This document shows, piece by piece, positions 22,798-34,754 of a DNA stretch of 64,000 nucleotides (its first letter is position 1; every line of letters begins with the position of its first letter). The notes beneath the pieces were generated by a model that was not told the DNA's origin, made no database searches, and worked only from the letters and a program-made list of their open reading frames with translations. The translations under genes were made by a program, and so were the position numbers. The stretch is taken from positions 3,782,001-3,846,000 of the forward strand of contig WAID01000009.1 in the NCBI GenBank assembly GCA_016584495.1, written 5' to 3'. This DNA is from Celoporthe dispersa. Its lineage: Eukaryota; Ascomycota; Sordariomycetes; Diaporthales; Cryphonectriaceae.

Positions 22798-24691
22798 GAT
22801 GGCGCGCGCGCGTGTGTGTATGGGTGGGCGTAGTACTGTAAGCTTGCGTATAGGTACTGCAGGAGGGGAACGTGCCCTGGTGTGGACTCTCTCCCGCGCC
22901 CCGAAACAGCTTGGCGGCCTGCTTTGAAACTATGGCCAAGCACACAGAAACGCAGCGAACCGTGTTGAGCAGTGGAGAGAGAGATACGCGGGCCTCCTCC
23001 CTTCCCTCCGTTCCGCTTGGCGTCGAGGTTCTTTTTTTTTTTCTTTTTCTTTTTTCTGCTTGGTGCTTACCCTGACGACGCAGCTTGATGATGTGTCGTC
23101 TGTTCTAGTTGACAGCAGCAGAAGTGGATGGGCAGACAGAATTGACCCGAGGACGACGACAAGGCCCACGATGAGGGGAGGACGAAAAACAGCCAAGAGA
23201 CAATGTAAGAAAGACGGACAAAAATTGAGGCGAGAGATAAAGGGTTGACGGCTGGGAAAAGGCACCGGTCCTAGTTTACATGTAGTCTCCCAGCCCACGA
23301 CGGCCAAGATGCAGGAGCAAGGTTTGTGAGCGGAGAGCCCCTCACTTCATGGTTCCTTCCTCTTGGTGAGGCTAGAGCTGCATAGGTTTGACCCAAAAGC
23401 TTCGTCAGCGCCAACAGAGGGGCTTGGCAACTATCTCGGACCGTGAACACACACACACACACACGCACAAGACTTGAGCTCCTCTCTCGACACCCCGCAT
23501 GTGCTATCGCCCTACGACACACAGTACATACCCTGGTACTACGTAGTAGTGAGCATGACAAGGTCCCAGCTCCGATGACCACGTGCGAGAAAGAAAGAAA
23601 GGGAGGGAAGAAAGAACAAGAAAAAGACCAGCCATGCCGAACTCCGGGACCTGTTATCGTCTTCAAGCCGGGAGGCGAGATGGATAGTAAACCCTGTACG
23701 CACAGCTAACCAGTCGAACGGAAGAGGCGCGGCGCCGTCAGCAAGGAACAAAATCCGACCGAACGGTTCAGTGTTGCCCCTCCCTCCAGAAAGGTCGTGG
23801 GTGGGGTCGCTGGTGCGTGGGAGCGCAGCGTCTCAGGCCACATCAAGCTTAACGCGTATGCACGTAAGCTTAAATCAGGAGGGGTCGCGATGGCCTTGCG
23901 CACCTGCTCATTGGTCAGTATGCACCCTGTAGGATCGAGACTTACGAGTACAATAGTACATTCGCGGGGCGAGGACGCGTGCGGTGACGACTTCATCTGG
24001 AAAGGGCAAGGTGAGAGAGGCCGTGTACAGGGCAGGGCAGATAAGCATATCGGATCACCTGAGTCTTGGTCCGGTTGTGACGTTTGCTGCTTGCATAAGC
24101 TTTTTTTTCGGTGCAACCTCTGAGTTTTGTGTGAGGCCCGTGGATATCGTACGAGCAGTGCTTCATGTCGTCGATATGCATCGAGCTGGGCCGCGCATGA
24201 CTGACTTCTTGGCCACGGCCCGAAGCCTCCCACCGTCCGCTTTGCTCTCTATCGGGTATGTTGTGAGAAATCCCCTCTCCAATTCCTGTATCTGCCGTAT
24301 CTGGGTCTTCTCTGGTATCATCGTCTTCTCTTCCCTCCTTTATTGTTTGTGTGTGTCGCTTGCCTCCCCACGCGTGTCTCCAACGCCTTTGGTATTTGGC
24401 CAGTAAACAAATCCAGATTCACTCACAGGGCCCACCTTGCCAGATTCCACCAAACGCCATTTGCAGATGCAGTCGCTTTGCTCTTTCGCTTGTTCTCTTC
24501 TTGTTCCATGCTGGCTGGTTCGCCAGCTCCCCTCGTCAGGTGCTATCCGATGACCACGGAAAGTCTCCTTCTCTCACGGCTCCGCAGGAAAAGGCTGTCC
24601 GGCTTCCATCGCACGCCGGACGAGAAGCCCGAGGTCACTGGTTGAGTGTGAGATCGGGCCGCCCTGCTGCCCTTGTCACACGGGTCTTCCC
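22798..24691. other. Intergenic region with no supported gene
   Basis: 1.9 kb upstream of the membrane-protein gene and downstream of the carrier gene. Contains a short (AC)n run at 23447-23464 and A/G-rich patches at 23585-23625. ORFs are short and motif-free. Confidence 0.55.
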
Positions 24692-26809
24692 TCAGTGCAG
24701 GCCCATGGTCCGCTTCGAGCTCTCGTAGACGACCCAGGTGATGCTCAGCGCCGGGGCGACCTTGAGCAGGTTGGGCGTCAGACCCTTGTACATGCCGCGG
24801 AAGCCCTCGTTCTTCCAGGTCTTGCTCGTCACATCCCAGATGCCGGTATAGGTTGGCGGGTGCATGCGGGTGCCCTGGGTCTGAAGGCGGGTGCGCAACA
24901 CGTTGATCGGGTACACAGCCGTGGCACCAAAGGCGCCCGAGCAGGCGCCAATGAATCCGGTGATTAGGTTGCCTGGGGCCGCGTCTTCCTCGTGAATGCC
25001 GTAGTAGCGCGCCTTCTGGCCCGTATAGGCTTTCTTCAAGAACTCGAAGGTGCCCATGTCGATAGCGCTGTAAGGGAACATACCCACGAGGCCCATGGTG
25101 AGGCCACGATAGGCGGAGCGAAAGCCGCCCTCAACCACCATCTTGCGGGCCGTCTGCACGAGCAAGGCGTTTCCGGTGAGGCCTCCCTTGACAGTCTCGC
25201 ACTGCAGGCGAAACTTGAGGGTGTCAACAGGGTAGACGCAGGCCCTGGCAAGGTGTCATAAGTACGGGTTGTATGTGGAGAGGTCGGAGGCCTGGAGAAT
25301 CGACTCACTGTGCCGCCATGCCTGCGAAGCCGCCGGCCACGAATTTAGAGTATGGATTGATCTTGGTGGGGTCGCCGTGTCCCTCGAGCGTGGCAAGAGT
25401 GCGCTTGGCCGCCTCGTACGAGCCGAACTATGGATCGAAGGTCAGCCCTGGCTATCCAGGCCGTCATGGCTGGCGAGAAGCCTACCTTGATCGCCGTCTC
25501 AGGCATGATCTTGAGGACGTTTAGTCCGTTGCCTGTAACTCCATGTCAGATTCATCTCCGAGGCGGGTCGGATCACAGGCCCACCAGTACCGAGCGCAGC
25601 CACTCTGGCACCAGGATTGCGGTGAAGGCGTGGTGAAGAGGGGGAGGGCAGACAAGCTTACCAGCGAAGAATGTACGGATTCCACCAGCCTTGTACAGTT
25701 CACGGACGGCGGCGCCGATGGACTTGACTCCACCCCCACCATTCGCAGCACCTGTGGCGACGAGAAGGGCGACCTTGATACGGTCCAGGGGTGCGGTGGC
25801 GGTACGGGAGACACCCCTGCGAGAGCACCGGCGAGGAAGTAACCTGGTTCGGGGAGGTATTGTGTTAGCCCTGATTTCGAATCTTCATCCTCTTCATACT
25901 CTATCCCGTCAACATCAATCTCTCGCGAATACAGCTGGGGATCAGGATCGTGGTAATGGTGATGGTCGTCGCCGTGGTGGTCATGGGCATCCAAGAACTC
26001 GACAATGCCATTGGTTTGCTTGTTAGAAGTACCTGATGCGTCCATGACCTGGAGATCCTCAGCTGCAGTGCCAGCCGCCTGCTGAACTGCACTGGTTGGG
26101 GTGGTGGCGCTGTCAGAGATGCTGCCTGCTGCAGCTTGAGGATAGGAGGAATAGGCTGCAGCCATCCTATCCTCCTTGGTATTGCTGTTCTTCTTATTCA
26201 TCTTGGATCGACCTGATGGATCGGATTGCGACGATGTGGGAGGTTGCTGCTGTTGTGGCACGGCTGTGCCTAGGTCTGACTGAGGGGAGGATGAAGTTGT
26301 CGCCGGTGTTGTTGGTGGGGGTCCAGGTCCAGGTCCAGGTCCAGGTCCAGGTTCACCACAGAGCTCAGAAGTTGGAGGTGGGTTCAGGTAGGGAGACTGT
26401 TCAGGAGGGGTGGGTTGTGCGAGCCTCAGAATTGACCCAAAGAGTGCTTGAAGAAGAAAGCCCGTCGTACCTAGACCTTCGAGTGTTTCTTCTGTGACCA
26501 TAGAATCTCCCTCAGCGTTAAGCACAACAACAGAGTTGTAGTATGAAAGCGCTGCCTCCAGTGGAGAGCCGTTGGTGGTGGGCATGAATAGGAGAAAATC
26601 ACTTTGTAAATTTCGGCGGATTAGCAGGAGTTCACTTGGTACATGGAGGGGGCCATCTACATGGGGCCTCTACTTTCTGTGCACTCTTCACCAGCCCTCC
26701 ATAGCACTTCAAGAATCATTGTGAGAATCATCTGAGTGCACCCCTAGGCTGTGAGACAGCATCCCAACTCTTGAGAGCTTTTCCCCCTTTCTTTTCTTCT
26801 TCGTCTTCT

Positions 26810-26849
<40 letters not shown>

Positions 26850-27500
26850 CTCTCAAGGTCACAAGAAGCAACAGGAAGAACTCCAAGCTGGCCAGTGCAA
26901 AGGAGAGGAGACATGCTTACCGCCACTCATCAAAGCTGATGTAGCCGTCGTGGTTCAGGTCGATCTCGTCAAAGAAGCCAGCTAGCCTGCGCCTGGGCAC
27001 AGACAGACCTGCTTTCTGGAAAGCTGCTGCCAGCTCATCAGGCCCAACCTTGCCATCATGGTTCCGGTCTATGGATGTGAAGAGGAGAAGCAGTTGGCGC
27101 TCAGCAGCCTCGACAAAGACCCGAAATTCTGTATAGTATCCGTTCAAGATCAGCGATCGCTCCGGAAACGTCAGGCCCTGCCCTCCCTCCCCTGGCCATA
27201 CCTTCGTATTGAATCTTGCCGTCATGATTGCTGTCAACCATCTGTATGATTTCTTTCATCATGTCATCGGCATTCTTCAGCGCTATATCTCTCCATCAGC
27301 AGTTGCTTGGGGTGTCATGACATGCCAAGCAGCTCACGATGGTCTATCCTCCTCAGACCCTTCTGCAGGCCCTTCAGATCCAGCTCGTTCGTCCCCTGGG
27401 GGTCCAGCTTCTTCCACAGCTCCTCGACCCTCTTGTCCCGCTGGTTCTGCGACTCTGCAAGCTCCATCTCGAACTCCTTGACCACCTTTGTGATCTGCAT
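24692..27500 (-). CDS. SAL1: Calcium-dependent mitochondrial ATP-Mg/Pi carrier, frame-disrupted
   Basis: EF-hand mitochondrial carrier of the Sal1/SCaMC family, exchanging ATP-Mg for phosphate across the inner membrane under calcium control. Seven exons: 27338-27500, 27202-27282, 26921-27128, 25662-26601, 25486-25532, 25309-25427 and 24692-25244. N-terminal EF loops read DSNHDGKIQYEE, DRNHDGKVGPDE and DLNHDGYISFDE. Carrier signatures follow: P-L-D-R-I-K after GYFLAGALAG, YPVDTLKFRLQ and YPINVLRTRLQ. Exon 4 carries a one-base loss in the C4 run at 25813-25816; restoring it makes total exon length 2112 and the protein 703 residues. The linker between EF hands and carrier is unusually long (about 180 residues), with a Gly-Pro repeat and His/Asp-rich patch. 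Divergent from cyclin C. Confidence 0.92.
26320..26349 (-). repeat. Five-unit hexamer repeat coding Gly-Pro
   Basis: Five perfect GGTCCA units (plus strand), read on the minus strand as Gly-Pro repeats in the linker of the SAL1-type carrier. Confidence 0.9.
26813..26846. repeat. (TC)17 microsatellite in intron 3 of the carrier gene
   Basis: Seventeen TC units in the 319-bp intron at 26602-26920. On the coding strand this is a GA tract. Confidence 0.92.
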
Positions 27501-28313
27501 CTTCGCTACTGTATCATCGCACAGGGGGACCAGTTCTGCCGGCTAAGGGTAGGGAGTGTCGGAGGGCGGTGGGGGAAAGGGAGCGGTGTCGAGACCCAAC
27601 CACGGACTGAGTGCGCTCTTTCGAAGAGGGGACGGGACGGGTTGCGTTGCGTTGCGCGCCGTTTGCTATGTTCCTATCATGGCGTGGTCTGGATTATGTT
27701 GGCCTGTCGCAATCGCGTTGTATCTGGAGGTGTACCACACAGAGGGGGCCTGTGGTACTCAAGAGGCAGAGCAGCAGGCACTGTCTGGAGTTGTGCAATA
27801 GTGTTGCTGTGCTCAATTGGTCTTTCTGTCTCTGAGGTGGGCGGTGCTGGCGGAGAGGCAGATAATGACCTCAGTCGAAGCTCTTTTTGTCGTTGTTGGA
27901 GAAGCACCGGATGGGATGTTCATCAAACTGCTCAGGCCTTTGCCCAGGGCTTGTCTGGTAGGGGTGGCCCAGGCCCATCCCCCACTTTCCAGAGCTCCAT
28001 CCTGGTTTCGACCTCACCCCACGGACCTCTCCCTACTCGGGCCGAGGCGCTCACGTCACTGGATGTCTCTCTTTAGCGGGCTCCCCCCAAATCCCCAATC
28101 ACAGGGCGTTCATAGTAAGTGGGCTGCCCTGAAGGTCCCTGACGAACCCCACCAGACGCTGAGTAATGCCTGCTGGGAAGCGACTGATCCGCCCTCTGCC
28201 CCAGCAGCAAGTAGGCTTCTCTTTCTGAACCATCACAACAGGAGCAAGCAGCACATTGCAGCCACTGGGCTGGGGTTGAAGAGCCCTGTGCTGATGATTA
28301 TCTCCTAGCTGCG
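27501..28313. promoter_or_regulatory. Divergent promoter between SAL1-type and cyclin C genes
   Basis: 813 bp between two start codons facing away from each other. No separate gene is supported; no specific binding site can be named with confidence. Confidence 0.6.
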
Positions 28314-29505
28314 ATGGCAGCCAACTACTGGGAGTCCACCCAGCGGAAGCACTGGCAGTTCACCAAGGAACAGCTGGCCTCGATGCGCCAGAAGCTCGAC
28401 GATGAAGACCCGGGCCTGGTCCAGAGCTTTGGCCTGCCACAGCTACGACACCTGAACATATTCTTCAACCAGCGTGCGCATCCTCCCTAGCACCCTTCCT
28501 ACCTACCCCAGAGGGCCAGAGCAAGCTAACAGAACTGCCTGGTTGTGTGTGTGCAGAGACAAACCGCCTCGCAAAGAGACTCGGAACTCGACAGCAGGCT
28601 GTCGCCACCGCTCAGGTCTACATCAAACGCTTCTACACAAAGGTCGAGATCAGGAGGACCAATCCTTTTCTCGTCATGGCTACTGCTCTGTACCTGGCCT
28701 GCAAGATGGAGGAGTGCCCACAGCACATCCGGCTTGTGACACAAGAAGCTCGAGGTCTCTGGACTGGTATGGCCAACTTCTGCCTTGGGCATGTCCTCTC
28801 TACAATGGCAACGATGCTTACATTGGCCTGGCAGACATGCAACTCTTCCACGAACCGTCCAAGATTGGCGAGTGCGAGTTCTGGCTCATCTCTGAGCTCA
28901 ACTCCCACCTCATCGTCCACCAGCCCTACCGCACCCTGACCAGCCTGCAGACCAACCTAAACCTGACAAACGACGAGCTGGCCCTGGCCTGGTCCATCAC
29001 CAATGACCACTACATGACCGATCTCCCGCTGATCTACCCACCACACACCATTGCCCTTACCGCCATCCTGCTGGCCATCGTCTTCCGCCCCTCTCAGAAC
29101 AGCGGCGCCGCGCAGGGCCAGGGCCAGAGCCCGAGCTCGAGCCAAGGATCCGGCACGGGCACAGCCGGGCTGGGCACGCCCAATGTGGCGGGTGTCAATG
29201 CCATGACCAGCGCGCTCAGCCAGCTGCAGCAGAGCCGCCAGCCAATGACCCCTGGTGCTGTGCAGGGGCAACAGTCGGGCCAGCAGGGTGCGGACAGCGC
29301 GAGCAACGCACACAAGATCGAGCGGTACAGCAAGGTGCAGCGTTTCGGCCACTGGCTCTCGGAGAGCAATGTTGATCTCGAGGCCATGGTGGAATGCACC
29401 CAGGAGCTCATCTCGTTTTATGACGCCCACGAGACGTATAACGACAAGCTGACACGGGAGCAGATCGTGCGGTTCATCAAGGCGAGGGGGCTTGACAAGG
29501 GATGA
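28314..29505 (+). CDS. SSN8: Cyclin C, Mediator CDK8-module subunit
   Basis: RNA polymerase II holoenzyme cyclin-like subunit (Ssn8/Srb11), partner of the kinase Ssn3/Cdk8 in the Mediator kinase module in the nucleus. Exons 28314-28473, 28557-28766 and 28835-29505 give 346 residues in one frame. It starts MAANYWESTQRKHWQFTKEQ, the usual cyclin C opening. The cyclin box is clear: TRQQAVATAQVYIKRFYT, MATALYLACKMEECPQHIR, then KIGECEFWLISELNSHLIVH. The second fold covers the helices around IALTAILLAIVF. A Gln/Ser/Gly-rich insertion of about 70 residues follows, before the final helical part VECTQELISFYDAHE. The 68-bp second intron contains a good branch-like GCTTACA. No frame break. Confidence 0.95.
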
Positions 29506-30271
29506 GACGTCCTCGGCTGGTTCACGCGGCAGGAAAAGCAAGAGAGATAAGATATCACAGGACAACCCTTGTGCAAAGCCTGCGGTCAAGAGAGATTATG
29601 TCCTGGGGGTGTATCAACGAGCTCGCAGGCACAATTCAGCGCCTCGGCTATCACGCACCAAGCAGGGCCTCACGGTGACCATGGCGGGGACAAGAATGGG
29701 CGTCTTGGCTGGCAGCGACTTCAACCTCGACCGACATGTTGCGACAGCAAACCTACCCCCACCCGCACACTGGAGGTGCGAGCTGCGTCCTGTCGCGATG
29801 AGGAGCTCTCATGCCGCGACCGAGTCAGCAGGTTGTCATGATGATCTTGCCTTGAAGCGCTCATCAATGGGCTGGACTGGTATTTTCCATAGAGGAGGGT
29901 ACGCATAGACATGCTGAGGTAGACCGACTAGGATTTCGATCCACAGCGATCCACTCTTGTACGGTCACAGTCATTTTCATCATGTTTCTGATGTCTACGG
30001 AGGACAGGAGAAGAGTTATTCCCAGGGTCAGCTGCCTGTGGCTAGCTGGACGAGCAGCCCTGCTCACCCCGCACCCCCGCGCTCACAATACACCCGGCAT
30101 TTTGAGCTGTCTCCTGAGTGGCAGGCCGCTGAGGAGAATAAGCATAGTGATGTATATATTAAGTATGGGACTACGGCTCATTCCTGGGCACTTTCGAATA
30201 TCTCCCTCACAAGGTTAGGCCAAAGTATACATCGTGTGAGATATCTTGAACGGAGTCAAAAACAAATCAGG
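29506..30271. other. Intergenic between two rightward genes
   Basis: 766 bp with the 3' flank of cyclin C and the promoter of the dioxygenase gene. AT-rich around 30150-30270, no other feature seen. Confidence 0.5.
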
Positions 30272-31491
30272 ATGCCCGGCCTCATTCAGGAAACGCCGTT
30301 CCGGACCATCACGGTCAAGGAGCTCCATCCCACCTTCGGTGCCGAGATCCAAGGGGCTGACTTTACCAACATGAGTGATGAGCAGCTTGACGAGATCAAG
30401 AGTGCCCTAGCAAAGGTGAGAAAGGAGGAGAGAAGTATCAGTCGGACCCTGCCCTCCCTCTTCCCGCCTCTTGTGGAAACACCAACCAGCACTCCAATTC
30501 ATATACACACCTTTCCACAAAGACTTATACATAATCATATATCTATTCTCTACGATACAACACGCATGGTCAACAATTCCCCGCTGACCACCCCCCCCCA
30601 GTACGGCTTCGCCGTCTTCCGCGACACAAACCTCACAGACGACAACCACGTCGCCTTCTCCCGCCGCCTGGGCGAGCTGGACAACGTCGCCCGCTACATC
30701 GCCCCCGGCCGCAAGCTGCGCTACAGCCAGCTCGAGCTCTTCGACGCCTCCAACCTCGACGGCGAGGGCGCCGTCGTCCCCGCCGACAGCCCCCGCGCCC
30801 ACTACAACAGGGGCAACGCCCTCTTCCACGTCGACAGCTCCTTCAACCCGCGCCGCGCCTCCTTCTCGTGCCTGCGCGCCGTGGTCATCCCCCCCGCGGG
30901 CCAGGGCGGCGAGACCGAGTTTGCCGACTCGCGGACCGCGTTCGAGAGCCTGGACGACGGGGTCAAGGGCCTCGTGCTCGGTGGCGAGGGTGGGCCCGGG
31001 GCCGCCGCCCTCGTCGGCGCGCACTCCATCTCCCACAGCCGCAAGACGGGGTCCCCCGAGTTCTTCAGGGACCTGGACCTCGCGGCTGCGCCCATGGCGC
31101 TGCACAGGGTCGCGCAGGTCCACGAGCCCAGCGGCCGGATGAACCTGTACGTCGGCGCGCACCTGCACCACATCGAGGGGATGGAGGCGGGGGAGTCGGC
31201 TGCCCTGATCAGGATGCTGAACGAGCATGCCACGCAGGCCAGGTATGTGACGAGCGTCGAGTGGCGGGGCGAGGGCGACCTGGTGATCTGGGATAACCGG
31301 GCTGTCCTCCACAGGGCGACGGGGGGCCCTTTGAGGATAAGTTCAAGAGGGATATGAGGCGGACGACGGTTCATGATGATGGTGCTTATGCGTGGGGTTT
31401 GAACAGGGTGGGGGCAGAGATGCCTGGGTTCGACTCAACCTCGAGGCCAGAACCCAGGGGCGGTGAGGCTGTCAAGGTGACTACAGGCTGA
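30272..31491 (+). CDS. TauD/TfdA-family Fe(II)/2-oxoglutarate dioxygenase, frame-disrupted
   Basis: Non-haem iron dioxygenase of the TfdA (2,4-D dioxygenase)/taurine dioxygenase family. Exon 1 is 30272-30415, the intron is 30416-30601, and exon 2 runs from 30602. The start MPGLIQETPFRTITVKELHP leads into the family motif FGAEIQGADF. Iron ligands are visible: HVD at residues 124-126 and the distal His in VLHRATGG at residue 285. At the G6 run 31321-31326 one base is missing. In the raw frame the protein stops at 31357 after LRISSRGI, losing the 2-oxoglutarate-binding Arg region. With one base more it continues GGPFEDKFKRDMRRTTVHDD to a TGA at 31489-31491, giving 344 residues. Substrate unknown; fungal relatives act on sulfonates or carboxylated small molecules. 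Confidence 0.88.
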
Positions 31492-31953
31492 TGGGAGAAC
31501 TTTATTGACGCCGGCACACGGCCTCTCTCTATTGAAGTCTACTCCGGCGGCCTGGCTGGTCTCCTGAAAGCATAACCCGCCTCCCCTCCCCCCAATCTTC
31601 GTCGTCCTCTCGCCTAGCAAATGAGAAGAGTCGCTGGCTCGATGCCAATGAGAAATGCAGATCTGATCCTGAACTCCACGCAGCAAAAGTCACCGAGATT
31701 CCCTCTGCATCCATCCAATAGTCCGTCATCAGCAAAGCCATTAATACATGTCTGGGTTCGTGAGTCCAAGGAATAACTGATGCCGGTGGCGGCCGTGTCA
31801 ATAGAAAGGGAAAGAAGAAGAAAGAAGGAAAAAAAAAGCACTCGCAGAGTGCAGAGAATAGAAATGTGAGGTCTCCGCCGGAACCATGAGCCTGCATGCC
31901 GTCTGTTTCGCTCCTCTCGGCATGATGTCCCTCGCATCTTTCCAGTGAGGCAC
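31492..31953. other. Intergenic between convergent genes
   Basis: 462 bp of 3' flanks. An apparent ORF extension of the MINDY gene to 31614 in this stretch is a product of its frame break. Confidence 0.55.
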
Positions 31954-34754
31954 CTACATGACAATACAGTCCCTATCCCTCCCACCTCCACTCGCAGCGG
32001 CAGCCGGCGGGACACCCTGCCGATACTGACTATTCCCCTCCTGAACCCCCCATTTGGCGGGCTGTACTGGACTCCTGCGACGCCTGGCGCTCGTGATGGC
32101 GGCAGCCTGGGCGTGCTGCTCGACAGCACAGGGCTGCCCACCGACACTGCCGGGCTCGAGCTCGAGTCCGGGTGACTCGGGTGACCCGCAGGCGGGACGT
32201 ACGGTCTGTCCTTCGCGGCGTCTTCATATGACGGCGGCGCGTCGTCATCTTGTGCGTCGGCGGAGCGATTAACCCCCTGCGAGCGCAGAACTGGTGTCAC
32301 GAGGGACCTAACCTGCTGCTGCTGCTGCTGCTGCTGCTGGGGACGACCACCGCGCGTGGCCACGTTGTTGTTCGCACCGCCCCGTGCCTGGCTAGGTGCA
32401 GAGGGGCGCCGGCCGGCTGGCGATTGGGGGGCTGACTGCTGGCCGGCATTGTTGGTCGGGCCCTGTCGGAGGCCGACGGGACCGCGCCTTACAGCCTGCT
32501 GCTCGATAAACTGTTCCGAGAGCTGGGCCTCGCGGCGTCGCTGGGCTTGCTCTGAGCGATGGCGCTGGTCTTCTTCCTCCTGGAGCTGGAGGGCAAGCGC
32601 CAGGTCATGATCTTCTTGTTCCTTGGGCGACAGGGGCGCTTCCTCAGCCGGGGTCTTACCCTTGCCCTTCTTTCCCTGGACCGTTGTCCATTCCTGTTGG
32701 CCGTGGGATGCAGGAGCGCTCCCTGATGCCGCGAGTTCCTCGGCCTGGGACGGGCCTCCGACGACTCGAAAGTCGCCTGAAAAAAATTCAGACCGTTCGC
32801 CGTTCACGTCAACAAGTGACTCCCAGACCACCTCCTGGTGTCCTGCGTAGCCCGCATCGGTGACGAGAGCAAAGATCTGCAGTGTCTCCGGGTGCCGGTA
32901 GAGGGTGGAGAAGTGGTCGTTCCTGAACAGGATGGCCACAGAGCCGGGCCGCATGGCCTTGGTGATGACATCGAGGCCGAACGGCGTCAGCTGCGTTGCG
33001 GCCGAGTACAGAAAAAGACTTGATGGTCAGGACATCCTGGTATATGCGCTGCTCCTCTGCTGACAGGCCCTCGCCGCCGGGGCTGCTGAGCTTGTCCTCT
33101 AGCTCTTCCTCCCTGAACAGGATGTTCTGGGCGTCTTCGTACGACTCTGCCTGCCTCTGGAAGGCATTGTAAGCCGGGTCCTCCCTCGAAGGCAGCCAGC
33201 CGTGAATCAGGGGTATCTTGAAAGTCCGGTAGAACGCCATCTCCCTCGTGTCTTCAAAGGTGCCGGGGATCATGTTGTCCCTCGCGGTCGGGTGGATGTG
33301 TGTGAGCGAGGTCCGCTTGAAGGCCTTCTCGGTCTCCTCGGTTGGGACAAACCGAGGGTTGACATTCATGCCGGTGTGCAGCCCTTTTAAGAAGTCATAC
33401 AGCTCCGTGACGTCAGGAAGCGACACGTCGGGGGTCATCCTCCTCTCGGACATGAGCTCATCGAAGACGGCGTTGAGAAGCAGGTCAAGGCTGATCTGTT
33501 CCCTCGTCTTTAGGGTGTTCACGAGAACAGCATCTTCCGCGCTCACAGGAGTCGACAATGTCAGCGCGTTGACGAGCGCCATGAGCGGACACGGACCATT
33601 CAGATTCTGGATGAGGATCGGCGATTTCCGTACGTCCTTGGTCGTCCCCGCGTCGTGCCAGCTGATGTTCTTGACCTGGTATGTCTCCGCCTTTGTGGAG
33701 ATTTGTGCTCTTGGTGGCGGCGCAGGAGCCGTTTCGTCGCCCCGCAGGATTTCGCCTGCCTGTGTCGTGGGCCGGGCAGCAGGCCCTCCAGCGCCAGATG
33801 GACCGGGTATCGGCTCGCTGTCGATCAGATTCCACCCATCTCCGCGGGCACCCTCCGCCGGGAGGCCTGGTGTCACAGTCCTGGTCATGGGCTGCTTGCC
33901 TTTATCCTGCCTTGCAAGATCATCCCAGGCATGGCTATCCTCCTCGAGCGCCTCGCCCTCTAGAGACTTGCGAAACGAAGGAGGTATGGCGATGGGAGAC
34001 GTTTCGGGTTCGGGAAGCCCGTCGCCCCAGCCGGCCCGCTCGTCGTGTGGCACAAACTGCTCAGCCGGGTCGGCCGGAGGAGGTAGCGGTCCGGTGGATG
34101 GAGCTCGCGAGGGGGCTTGGGAGGCCCAGATGTTATTCGCAGGTTCAAGCTCCGCTCCTGTGGAGAGGAAAGAGGGCGTGGGCGTGTTCTGCTTCTCGTC
34201 GAGCGCGGGCTGCCACGGATTGTTGCTCGGATCGTTCAGGCTCAGCTTGGAGAGGCTCTCGGAGGGGGGCATAGGGGGGGTCTCGGTAGAAGTCGGTAGG
34301 ACTGGGGGGTGGCACCATGCTGGCCACTTGACAGTGACATCTTCCTCCTGAACGGGTTCGTCTCTGGAAGGCTCTCGGCTCCAGGCACTGGCAGGTCTGG
34401 GTCTGGTGCATCGTTCTTCGCCTTGTCCTCCAAGGGCGCATCCGTGGAGGGCGGCAACATGCTGGAGCCCTCGCCATGCTCGGCCACGTGTGCGGCTGCG
34501 TCACCAGCTCCTGCCGCTGGCCTCGATGCGCTTCGACCGCCATCATCGTCTTCGTCTTCGTTCTCGCTGCCGGCGCTGGACCGCTCCCAGCTCTCGACGT
34601 CCGAGTCCTGGGCCTCGTTCTGCAGCTGCGCCTGACCGACCTCGGTAACAGCCGAGCTGGCGGCCGCGCCCTCGCGTGTGCTCTCCATGTTCACATGTGA
34701 AACGGAAGGGGAATTCTCGGTGGCGTCCTCCCCTAGGGGCCTTCGTGTGATCAT
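31954..34754 (-). CDS. MINDY-family (DUF544) deubiquitinase with C-terminal CAAX box, frame-disrupted
   Basis: Cysteine protease that trims Lys48-linked ubiquitin chains (MINDY/FAM63 family). Single exon from the ATG at 34754 (MITRRPLGEDATENSP) to a TAG at 31954-31956. The catalytic region reads ILIQNLNGPCPLMALVNAL (Gln and Cys of the active site), the later His is in FRNDHFSTLYRHP, and a TPFGLDV motif precedes it. Ubiquitin-binding-like QEDHDLALALQLQEEE follows, then nine Gln. Three homopolymer breaks are present: a base short in the G6 at 34304-34309, one extra in the A5 at 33012-33016, and one short in the C6 at 32046-32051. Undoing them gives exactly 2802 bases, 933 residues, ending DRDCIVM, a prenylation box. 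Prenylation would place the enzyme on membranes, as for human MINDY-1. Confidence 0.9.
32313..32339 (-). repeat. (CTG)9 repeat coding poly-Gln
   Basis: Nine perfect CTG units on the plus strand, nine Gln on the minus strand, in the disordered tail of the MINDY protein. Confidence 0.92.

Noticed and set aside
30407..31312. 301-residue ORF on the minus strand across the dioxygenase gene
   Set aside because: It is antisense to a gene with clear iron-ligand motifs; GC-rich codon use keeps the opposite strand open. Composition is Val/Gly/Ala-biased with no motif.
33248..34351. 367-residue plus-strand ORF across the MINDY gene
   Set aside because: Antisense shadow of the deubiquitinase; no domain and Ser-rich artefact composition.
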